From positions 62,001-126,000 of the forward strand of contig NZ_JPRF03000024.1 in the NCBI RefSeq assembly GCF_001188955.3: DNA of 64,000 nt. The letters run 5' to 3'. Shown piece by piece: positions 1 to 7,383 of the stretch (its first letter is position 1; the number at the start of each line of letters is the position of its first letter). The notes below the pieces were generated by a model. That model made no database searches, was not told where the DNA came from, and saw only the letters and a program-made list of their open reading frames with translations. The position numbers and the translations under genes were made by a program. Source of the DNA: Kitasatospora aureofaciens (GTDB lineage: Bacteria; Actinomycetota; Actinomycetes; Streptomycetales; Streptomycetaceae).

Positions 1-13
1 CGTGACCCTTGCT

Positions 14-289
14 TCACCGGTCGAGCACGGACGGCCCCCGCCCCGGGCGCCGGCCCCGTACGGACCAGCGGGAGCGCACCGACAGCAGCGAGCCGACGCT
101 GAGCCAGGAGCACGCGGAGAACGCGCTGAAGACGGAGCCGGCCGAGCCGACGGACAGCACGCTGCCGACCGAGCCGATGGAGAGGACGGACCCGACCGAG
201 CCGATGGACAGCAGCGAGCCGATGGAACCGATGGAACCGATCGAGCCGAGCGAGGTGCGGGAGCGGATCGAACGCACGGAAGCGGCCAT
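14..289 (-). CDS. Small protein with serine at every third residue
   Basis: This 91-residue reading starts with ATG at 289, 30 bases after the stop of the upstream gene, so the two may be co-transcribed. Serine occupies every third position from residue 4 to residue 76, 25 times without a break. The residue before is mostly Gly, Leu, Arg or Phe and the residue after mostly Ile, Val, Leu or Ala. The serines use TCC, TCG and also AGC (residues 43, 55 and 64). TCN and AGC cannot interconvert by one silent change, so selection on the amino acid is likely, which favours this strand over the acidic EP-rich reading opposite. The last 20 residues are Arg-rich. There is no signal peptide. No function is recognised; a regular extended or solenoid-like fold is only a guess. 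Confidence 0.5.
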   Translation of the reverse strand: MAASVRSIRSRTSLGSIGSIGSIGSLLSIGSVGSVLSIGSVGSVLSVGSAGSVFSAFSACSWLSVGSLLSVRSRWSVRGRRPGRGPSVLDR

Positions 290-319
290 GCGCCCGATCG
301 TAGCCCGCGGACGGTGCGG

Positions 320-1873
320 TCAGTCGACCCGTGCCGCGAACAGTCCCTGCCCCAGCAGCCCCATCGGGTGCCCGTCCGCCGGCAGAGTGAGCACGGTGGG
401 GCAGCCCGCGGCGGTGAGGGCGGCCCGCCAGTGGTCGGCCGGGTGGGCGGTGAGGCCGCGGTGGTCACCGGTGATCAGCAGGTCGAGCTGTTCGGTGACG
501 GGTGCGAGCAGCAGCAGCCGGCCGCCGGGGGCGAGCTGGTCGACGAGCGCCGGAACCTCCCCGTCGGGACGGCCGGCGGCGGTGGCGACCACGACGTCGT
601 AGCGTCCGCCGTCGGGGGCGAGGTGGTGGTCGGCGTTCTGCCGGGGCCGGGCGGCCAAGGCGCGGGCGACGGCGGTCTCGGCGCCGTCGCGGTCGAGTTC
701 GAGGACCCGCAGCGGCCGCGGCCCGTCGTGGGTCTCGGCGGTGGCGCGCACGAGTGTGCCGAGCGCGGCGCCGAGGTAGCCGCGGGCGGCGGCCCAGCGG
801 ACCGGGGCGGCGGCGGGGCGGGGCGCCTCCTCGCCGGTGAGCAGCTTGGGCAGGCGCAGTGCGCTGCGCCGGACCCGATCCAGAACGGGGGCGGTGCCGA
901 GGCCGTCGGCCCAGCTCTCGACGGCGGGCCGCCAGGCCTCCCGGACGTGGGCGGCGGTGATTTCGGGGGCGCCGTGGAAGAGCGGGCCCTGGGCGCCGCC
1001 GTCCTGGCGGGTGATCAGGCCGTGCCGGGCGAGGGCGTCCAGCCAGCGGCCGACCCGGGGGCGCTGGGCGGGGGTGACGAGGGCGGTGGCCAGGAGTTCG
1101 GCCTCCGACCAGCCGCGGGAGGGGTCGGTGAGCACTCCGGCCTGCTGGAGGGTGTGCAGCAGGGCGCTGAGGACGGCCCGGTCGAGGTGGGCGCCGAACC
1201 CGGTGATCTGTTCGGCGGTGACGCCGATGCTGTGCTTCCAGGCGGCGGCGGTGGCGGTCTCGGCGTCGGCGCGCAGCCGCCGGTCGGCGGCCTCGGCCTC
1301 GCTGTGCGGGGCACGGACGTGGGCGAGGACGGCGCCAAGGGCGTCGACGGCGGCGTACACGTCGTCCTGTCGGGGCTCCGGTCCGACGTGCAGGACCAGG
1401 CGCAGCGCGGCGAGGTCGTGCTCGGCCAGGCCGGGCTGGCGGCTGAGCCGCCAGAGCAGGGTGGAGGGCAGGCTGAGGTGGGTGGTGCCGTTGGCGGCGA
1501 TGGCGGTGAGCTGCTGTTCGGGCGCCTGGTCGGGGTCGGCGCAGTGCACGGTGCCGCCGGCCAGCAGGGTGGCCAGGGCGAGTTCCACGGCGAGGTCGGT
1601 GGCCGGGTGCAGCACGGTGTGCCGGATCGGTGGCGGGCCGAGGACGCCGGCCCAGTGGCGGAGCCGCTCCTCGGCGGCGCGGGCGGCGGAGGGCGCCAGT
1701 GCGGCGTGTTCGGCGACGCGATCGGCGAGGGCCCGCGGCAGGCCGCCCGGCGGGGAGACGCCGAGCAGCAGGCCGATGCCGCTGATCGCGCGTCCGTCGG
1801 CGACGACGGCGGGCCGGTCGCCGAGCTCGCGCAGCGCGCTGACCAGCGCAGGGGTCGAGGCCAAGGTGATCAC
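320..1873 (-). CDS. Degenerate adenylation/methyltransferase NRPS-like protein
   Basis: The protein has 517 residues and starts with GTG at 1873. The first 200 residues resemble the middle of an acyl-adenylate-forming domain (THLSLPSTLLWRLS, then LRLVLHVGPEP), but the ATP-binding SSGTTG loop and the C-terminal catalytic lysine are absent. Residues 220-340 resemble the helical lid before PKS/NRPS C-methyltransferase domains (LHTLQQAGVL, WLDALARHGLI). Residues 380-515 look like a SAM-binding fold (LRVLELDRDGAET, YDVVVATAA, LAPGGRLLLLAPV), but the Gly-rich SAM loop is not canonical. It may be a non-catalytic or relic protein. It is divergent from the phenylacetate-CoA ligase gene across a 269-base gap. 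Membership of a particular family is inference. Confidence 0.6.
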   Translation of the reverse strand: MITLASTPALVSALRELGDRPAVVADGRAISGIGLLLGVSPPGGLPRALADRVAEHAALAPSAARAAEERLRHWAGVLGPPPIRHTVLHPATDLAVELALATLLAGGTVHCADPDQAPEQQLTAIAANGTTHLSLPSTLLWRLSRQPGLAEHDLAALRLVLHVGPEPRQDDVYAAVDALGAVLAHVRAPHSEAEAADRRLRADAETATAAAWKHSIGVTAEQITGFGAHLDRAVLSALLHTLQQAGVLTDPSRGWSEAELLATALVTPAQRPRVGRWLDALARHGLITRQDGGAQGPLFHGAPEITAAHVREAWRPAVESWADGLGTAPVLDRVRRSALRLPKLLTGEEAPRPAAAPVRWAAARGYLGAALGTLVRATAETHDGPRPLRVLELDRDGAETAVARALAARPRQNADHHLAPDGGRYDVVVATAAGRPDGEVPALVDQLAPGGRLLLLAPVTEQLDLLITGDHRGLTAHPADHWRAALTAAGCPTVLTLPADGHPMGLLGQGLFAARVD

Positions 1874-1948
1874 TCCGGGGTGCGGGGGAGAAGCCGCACT
1901 ACTGAACCATGGGTCCGGGCCCGCAGCGGGCGCCGCCGAGTCAAAATT

Positions 1949-1963
1949 CCGTAATGATTTTCA
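1949..1963. promoter_or_regulatory. Zur-box-like half-palindrome
   Basis: An unusually AT-rich patch in the gap before the NRPS-like gene holds CCGTAATGATTTTCA. It matches 11 of 15 positions of the recalled Streptomyces zinc-box palindrome TGAAAATGATTTTCA, with the right half perfect. The left half is poor. Zur control of an NRPS-related gene has a precedent in the coelibactin locus, but here it is a suggestion only. Confidence 0.3.
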
Positions 1964-2042
1964 TATCGGCCAGCCAAGCGGCGACGGGAATCCCGGCACG
2001 AAGGCGCCGGAACCTCGCATTCCGGAACCACTGCGCACGCTA

Positions 2043-2071
2043 TTGACAGGTGTGTCCGGGTGCTGGATTAC
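2043..2071 (+). promoter_or_regulatory. Candidate housekeeping promoter of paaK
   Basis: A perfect -35 hexamer TTGACA (2043-2048) is followed after 17 bases by GATTAC (2066-2071), a weak -10. It lies 72 bases before the paaK ATG. It is the best sigma-70-like promoter seen in this gap. Confidence 0.45.
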
Positions 2072-2142
2072 TTGGCCAGGGCCCGTCCAGACCGAACGAT
2101 CGGTCGGGCTCCCAGGATCGGCCGACCTGCGAAGGAGCGACG

Positions 2143-3537
2143 ATGACCGGCAGCTCATCCGAACCGGGACGGGGCCCGGACCGAGGCCTGGGGCGAGGCC
2201 TGGGGCGACGCCTCGGACGAGGCCCGGGGCGACGCCTGGGGGAGCCGATTCCACCCGCCCTGCTGGACGCCGGTGAACGGATGGGCGTCGATGAACTGCG
2301 CGCCCACCAGCTCGACCGCCTCCGCGCCACCCTGCGGCACGCCTACGACAACGTCGAGCTCTACCGCCGCAAGTTCGACGCGGCCGGCGTGCGCCCCGAG
2401 GACTGCCGCACCCTGGACGACCTCGCCCGGTTCCCCTTCACCACCAAGGCCGACCTGCGCGAGGGCTACCCCTTCGGCATGTTCGCCGTCCCGATGGAGC
2501 AGGTCCGCCGGATCCACGCCTCCAGCGGCACCACCGGGCGCCCGACCGTGGTCGGCTACACCGAGAACGACCTGTCCATGTGGGCCGACGTGGTCGCCCG
2601 CTCGATCCGCGCGGCCGGCGGCCGCCCCGGCCACAAGGTGCACATCGCATACGGCTACGGGCTGTTCACGGGCGGCCTGGGTGCCCACTACGGCGCCGAA
2701 CGAGCCGGCTGCACCGTCATTCCGGCCTCCGGCGGCATGACCGCCCGGCAGGTTCGGCTGATCCAGGACTTCCGCCCCGAGATCATCATGGTCACCCCGT
2801 CCTACCTGCTCACCCTGCTGGACGAGTTCGAGAAGCAGGGCCTCGACCCGCGCGCCAGCTCGCTGAAGGTGGGCATCTTCGGTGCCGAGCCCTGGACGGA
2901 GGAGATGCGGCGCGAGATCGAGGAACGGCTCGACCTGCACGCCGTCGACATCTACGGCCTCTCCGAGGTGGTCGGCCCCGGCATCGCCCAGGAGTGCGTG
3001 GAGACCAAGGACGGGCTGCACATCTGGGAGGACCACTTCTACCCGGAGATCGTGGACCCCTTCACCGACCTGGTGATGCCCGCGGGCGAGGGCGGCGAGC
3101 TGGTCTTCACCTCCCTCACCAAGGAGGCGCTGCCGGTCGTCCGCTACCGCACCCGCGATCTCAGCAGACTGTTGCCGGGCACCGCGCGGCCGGCCTTCCG
3201 GCGGATGGAGAAGGTCACCGGGCGCAGCGACGACATGATCATCCTGCGCGGGGTGAACCTCTTCCCGACCCAGATCGAGGAGATCCTGCTGCGCACGCCG
3301 GGTGTCGCCCCGCACTTCCAGCTGCGGCTGACCAGGCAGGGGCGGATGGACCACCTGACGGTGCGGGTGGAGGCCCGCCCGGAGGCGCCCGCCGAACTGC
3401 GGGCGGCGGCCCGGGAGTCGATCGTCCGGGCGGTGAAGGACGGGGTGGGCGTGACGGTCGCGGCCGAGGTGGTGGATCCGTACACGTTGGAGCGCTCGGT
3501 CGGGAAGATCAAGCGGGTGGTGGACGAGCGGTCCTGA
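2143..3537 (+). CDS. paaK: Phenylacetate-CoA ligase (AMP-forming)
   Basis: It would activate phenylacetate or a related aryl acid to its CoA thioester using ATP, in the cytoplasm. The protein has 464 residues. ATG at 2143 follows the ribosome site GAAGGAG at 2131-2137. Visible motifs are the ATP-binding SSGTTGRPTVV near residue 127, IYGLSEVVGPGIAQEC in the middle, and the C-terminal hinge and lid region VTGRSDDMIILRGVNLFPTQ. Normal PaaK similarity begins only around residue 34 (IPPALLDAGERMGVDELRA). Before it lies an Arg/Gly/Leu tetrapeptide repeat. No paaA-E ring-oxidation genes are nearby, so the substrate may differ from phenylacetate; a role in activating an aryl acid for biosynthesis is possible. 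Confidence 0.85.
   Translation: MTGSSSEPGRGPDRGLGRGLGRRLGRGPGRRLGEPIPPALLDAGERMGVDELRAHQLDRLRATLRHAYDNVELYRRKFDAAGVRPEDCRTLDDLARFPFTTKADLREGYPFGMFAVPMEQVRRIHASSGTTGRPTVVGYTENDLSMWADVVARSIRAAGGRPGHKVHIAYGYGLFTGGLGAHYGAERAGCTVIPASGGMTARQVRLIQDFRPEIIMVTPSYLLTLLDEFEKQGLDPRASSLKVGIFGAEPWTEEMRREIEERLDLHAVDIYGLSEVVGPGIAQECVETKDGLHIWEDHFYPEIVDPFTDLVMPAGEGGELVFTSLTKEALPVVRYRTRDLSRLLPGTARPAFRRMEKVTGRSDDMIILRGVNLFPTQIEEILLRTPGVAPHFQLRLTRQGRMDHLTVRVEARPEAPAELRAAARESIVRAVKDGVGVTVAAEVVDPYTLERSVGKIKRVVDERS
2183..2242 (+). repeat. 12-bp minisatellite inside the paaK N-terminus
   Basis: Five tandem units related to GAGGCCTGGGGC encode Arg-Gly-Leu-Gly-like tetrapeptides (RGLG, RGLG, RRLG, RGPG, RRLG). The repeat keeps the reading frame because its period is a multiple of three. 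It falls in a non-conserved extension ahead of the enzyme fold. Confidence 0.75.
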
Positions 3538-3544
3538 GAAGTGG

Positions 3545-3586
3545 GACGAGCGTTCGCGCAAAGAGGACGAGCGTTCGCGCGAAGAG
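3545..3586. repeat. Two tandem 21-bp repeats after paaK
   Basis: The unit GACGAGCGTTCGCGC followed by A/GAAGAG occurs twice head to tail, directly downstream of the paaK stop and just before a hairpin. Each unit contains the palindrome GCGTTCGCGC-like core. No function is evident. Confidence 0.6.
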
Positions 3587-3589
3587 GAG

Positions 3590-3636
3590 GTCGGAGGCGC
3601 ACGGCTGTCCGGGGGGTGATGCCGTGCGCCTCCGAC
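3590..3636. terminator. Bidirectional hairpin between convergent genes
   Basis: A perfect 16-bp stem (3590-3605 with 3621-3636) encloses a 15-base loop. A second small hairpin, CGTCTACA-gcaa-TGTAGACG, follows at 3636-3655. Together they separate paaK (plus) from the membrane protein gene that ends at 3657 (minus). There is no clear U-tract, as is usual for actinobacteria. Confidence 0.65.
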
Positions 3637-3656
3637 GTCTACAGCAATGTAGACGG

Positions 3657-4457
3657 TCAGTGGGCGATGAGTCCAGCCACGCGGCGGTGGGATCGTGCGG
3701 ACAGGGCCAGGGCTACCGCCATCAGCACGGCCAGGGCCAGGCTGACCGGGCCGGTGCCCAGGCCGATGCCGCCGCGGTCCGCGCCGACGCCCAGCCAGTC
3801 CGCGAACGAGGCGCCCAGCGGGCGGGTCAGCACGTACGCCCACCAGAACCCGGCCACGGGGCCCACCCAGCGGGCCCGCGCCGCCACCGCCGGAACGGCG
3901 ATCAGCACCGCGAAGCCCACACCGGCCACCAGGTAGCCGAGGTCGAGGGTGGCCGCTGTCAGGTCGCCGAGCGCGGTGCCCAGCGCGAAGGTCAGCAGCA
4001 CGGCCGCCCAGTAGAACAGCTCCCGGCGCAGCCCGGTCACCCGGTCGATCGCCAGCGAGCCCTCCACCAGGTGCCAGAGCAGGAACAGCGCCGCCAGCGC
4101 CCCCGCCAGCGCACCGGCCGACAGCGCGTACGGGACGCCGAGCGCGACGTGCGCCACGTCGGCGACCATCGTGCCGAACACGCTCACCAGCACGACCACC
4201 GCCCAGTACAGCCCGGGCACGCAGCGGCGGGTGCGCAGCTGCACCAGCAGGGTGACGGCCAGCAGCAGCCCGGCGGCGCCCACCGCCAGGACCGGGTCGA
4301 AGGTCTTGGCGAGGAAGTCCGACAGGGTCTCGCCCATGCCGGTGGTCAGCACCTTCACCACCCAGAACCAGCCGTCCACCACGGGGACCTTGCTGGCGGC
4401 CCGGACGCCGTCCGGCGCGGCGGGGCGGGGTGCGGCCGGCGCGTAGGACCGGGCCAC
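3657..4457 (-). CDS. COG4705-type polytopic membrane protein
   Basis: This 266-residue integral membrane protein starts with GTG at 4457. About eight hydrophobic segments fall into four related blocks, each with a Gly-x-x-x-x-Asp type motif: TGMGETLSDFL, FGTMVADVAHV, LGTALGDLTA and LGASFADWLGV. This fourfold pattern is typical of the uncharacterised COG4705 membrane-anchored family. Its GTG lies one base after the stop of the PepSY-like gene, so the two are almost surely one operon and translationally coupled. The reverse-oriented two-component pair next door suggests an envelope-stress or metal-linked role; this is inference. The biochemical function is unknown. Confidence 0.75.
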   Translation of the reverse strand: MARSYAPAAPRPAAPDGVRAASKVPVVDGWFWVVKVLTTGMGETLSDFLAKTFDPVLAVGAAGLLLAVTLLVQLRTRRCVPGLYWAVVVLVSVFGTMVADVAHVALGVPYALSAGALAGALAALFLLWHLVEGSLAIDRVTGLRRELFYWAAVLLTFALGTALGDLTAATLDLGYLVAGVGFAVLIAVPAVAARARWVGPVAGFWWAYVLTRPLGASFADWLGVGADRGGIGLGTGPVSLALAVLMAVALALSARSHRRVAGLIAH

Positions 4458-4458
4458 G

Positions 4459-5046
4459 TCAGCCCTCCGAGCCGTCGACGACGGTGTTGGAGGTGAGCTG
4501 GCCGTCGGTGCCGTCCACCGTCACCAGGTGGCGCACGCCGTCCTGGCCGACGACCGTCACGGCCCAGGCCGCGCCGCCGCCCTGCGCGGTCACCCGGCTC
4601 AGCGACTCGGCACGGCCGCCGGGGACGGCGGCCTGGGCCTTGTCCAGGGCGGCGGAGGCGGCGAAGGAGGGCAGCGGGGCGGGCGCCTCGCCGTGGCCGT
4701 GCCCGCGCTGCTTCCCGTGCTCGTTCCCGGTCCCGCGCTCGTTCCCGTACTCGTGACCGTTCCCGTACTCGTGCCCGTTCCCGTCCTCGGACCGGGCCGC
4801 CGCCTCGCGCTGCCCGTGCCCGTGCCCGCGCTCCCCGTGTCCCTCGTGCGCCGCTGCCGCGACCGCGAGCCCGCCCCCGGCGAGCAGCGCCACCGCCGCC
4901 ACCGACGCGGCTATCCGGCGCTCCCGGCCGCCCGCCCAGGCGCGCAGGCGCTCCGCGCGCCGACGGCGGGGCGCGAGCGGCGGCACCTCCGGGATCTCCG
5001 GCTCGATCCCGGGCTGCGGGGTGGTGGACGACAGGGGGTCGGTCAT
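4459..5046 (-). CDS. PepSY-like membrane-anchored protein with His/Gly/Glu repeat
   Basis: The protein has 195 residues and starts with ATG at 5046 after a good AAGGAG site. Residues 1-55 are cytoplasmic and Arg-rich, followed by one membrane segment (ASVAAVALLAGGGLAVAAAA). Then comes a low-complexity His/Gly/Asn/Glu stretch (GNGHEYGNGHEYGNERG) that could bind metal. The C-terminal 80 residues resemble a PepSY domain (SFAASAALDKAQAAVPGG, AWAVTVVGQDGVRHLVTVDG). Such proteins are often exported inhibitors or sensors beside OmpR-type systems. It is the first gene of the operon with the COG4705 protein and is divergent from the response regulator. Confidence 0.7.
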   Translation of the reverse strand: MTDPLSSTTPQPGIEPEIPEVPPLAPRRRRAERLRAWAGGRERRIAASVAAVALLAGGGLAVAAAAHEGHGERGHGHGQREAAARSEDGNGHEYGNGHEYGNERGTGNEHGKQRGHGHGEAPAPLPSFAASAALDKAQAAVPGGRAESLSRVTAQGGGAAWAVTVVGQDGVRHLVTVDGTDGQLTSNTVVDGSEG

Positions 5047-5194
5047 CGGGGGCACTCCTTGCCTCGTGCGGCTGCTGCGCTCAGCGTCCGGCCCGGTACC
5101 GCCCGGGCCGCGCCCGGCGATCATGGCGGACCGTACCTGAACCTGCGCTTAAGGCGGGTCGGGAGCTCTCAGGAGCACCTGGCACCCTGAAGGG

Positions 5195-5872
5195 ATGCAC
5201 ATACTCGTCGTGGAGGACGAACACCGGATGGCCACCGCGCTGCGGCGCGGGCTGGAGGCCGACGGACACACCGTCGACACAGCCCACAACGGCCCCGAGG
5301 GCCTCGCCCTCGCCGAGCGACACCCCTACGACGTGATCGTCCTCGACATCATGTTGCCCGGCCTCAACGGCTACCGGGTCTGCGCCCGGCTGCGCGCGGG
5401 CGGCTGCCGGGCCGGCATCCTGATGCTCACCGCCAAGGACGGTGAGTGGGACGAGGCCGAGGCCCTGGACACCGGTGCCGACGACTACCTCTCCAAGCCG
5501 TTCTCCTTCGTCGTGCTGCTCGCCCGGCTGCGCGCCCTGCACCGGCGGATCGACCGGCAGCGCCCCCGGCTGCACACCCTCGGCGACCTGGTCCTGGACG
5601 CCAACGCCCGCACCTGCACCCGGGCCGGCACCCCCACTCACCTGACCGCCCGCGAGTTCGCGATCCTGGAACACCTGGCCGCCCGGGCCGGGACGGTGGT
5701 CTCCAAGCGCGAGATCCTCGACCACGTCTGGGACGCCGACCACGACGCCGACCCGAGCATCGTCGAGGTGCACGTCCACGCGCTGCGGCGCAAGATCGAC
5801 GCGCCCTTCGGCCGGGCCGCCCTGCAGACCATGCGCGGTGCAGGCTACCGGCTCGACCCGGCCGGCGGCTGA
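5195..5872 (+). CDS. OmpR/PhoB-family response regulator
   Basis: The protein has 225 residues. The receiver domain (1-115) has the acidic pair Glu7/Asp8, the phosphoacceptor Asp51 (VIVLDIMLPG), Thr79 and Lys101. The C-terminal winged-helix domain (125-220) ends in VEVHVHALRRKIDAPFG and TMRGAGYRL, typical of OmpR DNA-binding domains. The partner kinase starts two bases after its stop. The 148-base gap to the divergent PepSY-like gene is the likely target region. The PepSY and COG4705 genes are the obvious candidates for its regulon, which is inference from position. Confidence 0.9.
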   Translation: MHILVVEDEHRMATALRRGLEADGHTVDTAHNGPEGLALAERHPYDVIVLDIMLPGLNGYRVCARLRAGGCRAGILMLTAKDGEWDEAEALDTGADDYLSKPFSFVVLLARLRALHRRIDRQRPRLHTLGDLVLDANARTCTRAGTPTHLTAREFAILEHLAARAGTVVSKREILDHVWDADHDADPSIVEVHVHALRRKIDAPFGRAALQTMRGAGYRLDPAGG

Positions 5873-5873
5873 C

Positions 5874-7262
5874 GTGCTCCGACCTCGGCAACTCCCCTCT
5901 CCACTGCGCCGGTTCGTCCCCCGTACGGTACGGGCCCGGGCCACCGCGGCCGCCGGTACGGTGCTGGCCGCCGCGCTCGCCCTGGCCGGGGCCGGACTGC
6001 TCGCCGCCGTGCACGCCGACCTGGTCGCCTCGGCCGCCTCCGCCACCCGCCAGCAGGCCGAGTCGGTCGCCCAACTCGCCGTCCAGGGGCGGCTGGTGCC
6101 CGTCCTGCACCCCGCCCACGGCACCGACTTCCTCCAGGTCGTCGACGCCCGCGGCACCGTCCTCGCCGCCAGCCCCAACCTGGCCGGCCGCCCCGCCCTG
6201 GCCACCGCGCGGCGCACCGGCTCGCACACCACCGACGACGTCGACCCGCTGTACGACCACCACCGCCAGCGGCTCGCCGCCGTCACCGCCGACACCCCCG
6301 ACGGGCCGGTCACCGTCTACGCGGGCGCCTCGCTGCGCGCCGCCGACGAGGCCATGGACATCACCCAGGCCGGGCTGGCCGTCGCCTGCCCGCTGCTGCT
6401 GCTCACCGGGGTGGTGGTCACCTGGAAGGTCACCGGGCAGGCGCTGCGCCCGGTGGAGGCGATCCGCGCCGAGGTCGACGCCATCACCGGGCAGGACCTG
6501 CACCGCCGCGTCCCCGAACCCGGCACCGCCGACGAGATCGCCCGGCTCGCCGCCACCATGAACGCGATGCTCGACCGGCTGGAGGCCTCCGGCCGCCGCC
6601 AGCGGCAGTTCATCGCCGACGCCTCGCACGAACTCCGCAGCCCCCTCGCGGTGTTGCGCACCCAGCTGGAGGTCGCCGACACCCACCCGGACCCGGCGGT
6701 CCGCGCCGAACTGGTGCACGGCGCCCTGGCGGACACCGACCGGCTGCAGAACCTGGCCACCGACCTGCTGCTGCTCGCCCGGCTGGACGCCGGCGGCACC
6801 GACGACCGCCCCCGCCATCGGATCGACCTCACCGATCTGGTCGCCACCACCGTCCTCGCCCGCCCGTCCGGCCCCCACCGCCGCACCACCGACCTCGCCC
6901 CCGGGGTCACCGTCGACGGCATCCCGCTCTGGCTGGGCCGGCTGCTCACCAACCTGCTGGACAACGCCGACCGCCACGCGGCCACCACCGTGCACGTGCG
7001 CCTCGGCACCGACCCGGCGCGCGGCCTCGCCCTGCTGGACGTCGAGGACGACGGCCCCGGCATCCCGCCCGCCGACCGCGAGCGGGTCTTCGAACGCTTC
7101 ACCCGCCTCGACGACGCCCGCTCCCGCGACCACGGTGGCACCGGCCTCGGCCTGTCGATCGCCCGCGACATCGCCCGCCACCACCACGGCACCCTCGCCG
7201 TCACCCCGACCCCGACCGGCGCCCGGCTCACCGCGACGATCCCGCTGACCGCGGCCGACTGA
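5874..7262 (+). CDS. Sensor histidine kinase partner of the OmpR regulator
   Basis: This 462-residue kinase starts with GTG at 5874, one base after the regulator stop. Membrane segments lie at about 22-46 and 165-184 with an extracytoplasmic sensor loop of about 118 residues. Then come HAMP (185-238), the dimerisation and phosphoacceptor site His252 (ADASHELRSPLAVL), the N-box LLDNADRHA, and the G1/G2 boxes DDGPGIPPAD and HGGTGLGLSIA. All catalytic boxes are intact. It should phosphorylate the upstream regulator. The signal is unknown. The adjacent secreted His-rich protein may be its ligand or inhibitor. Confidence 0.9.
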   Translation: MLRPRQLPSPLRRFVPRTVRARATAAAGTVLAAALALAGAGLLAAVHADLVASAASATRQQAESVAQLAVQGRLVPVLHPAHGTDFLQVVDARGTVLAASPNLAGRPALATARRTGSHTTDDVDPLYDHHRQRLAAVTADTPDGPVTVYAGASLRAADEAMDITQAGLAVACPLLLLTGVVVTWKVTGQALRPVEAIRAEVDAITGQDLHRRVPEPGTADEIARLAATMNAMLDRLEASGRRQRQFIADASHELRSPLAVLRTQLEVADTHPDPAVRAELVHGALADTDRLQNLATDLLLLARLDAGGTDDRPRHRIDLTDLVATTVLARPSGPHRRTTDLAPGVTVDGIPLWLGRLLTNLLDNADRHAATTVHVRLGTDPARGLALLDVEDDGPGIPPADRERVFERFTRLDDARSRDHGGTGLGLSIARDIARHHHGTLAVTPTPTGARLTATIPLTAAD

Positions 7263-7333
7263 GGGCCCGTGCTCTCGCGGCCGCCGTCTGAGGGCGCGTG
7301 GTCTCGCGGCGGCCGTCTGAAGGCGCGTGGCCC
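7260..7333. repeat. Two and a half 29-bp tandem repeats
   Basis: Units begin at 7260, 7289 and 7318, each starting TGAGGGC or TGAAGGC. The first includes the kinase stop codon, so each unit repeats a TGA. The third copy is partial (about 16 bases). It looks like replication slippage after the stop codon. No transcriptional role can be read from it. Confidence 0.7.
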
Positions 7334-7383
7334 GTCCTGGCGACCGGGCGGGAGCCGTACCCGGAAGGCCCTATGCTGCGGGC

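Noticed and set aside
9..602. Plus-strand acidic EP-rich repeat reading
   Set aside because: It mirrors the serine register on the other strand; the register is kept across TCN/AGC codons only on the minus strand, and the frame runs far into an antisense region.
2..1954. A 650-residue plus-strand open frame over the start of the window
   Set aside because: It is rich in Gly, Ala and Asp in a pattern typical of antisense to high-GC genes, and overlaps the supported minus-strand protein.
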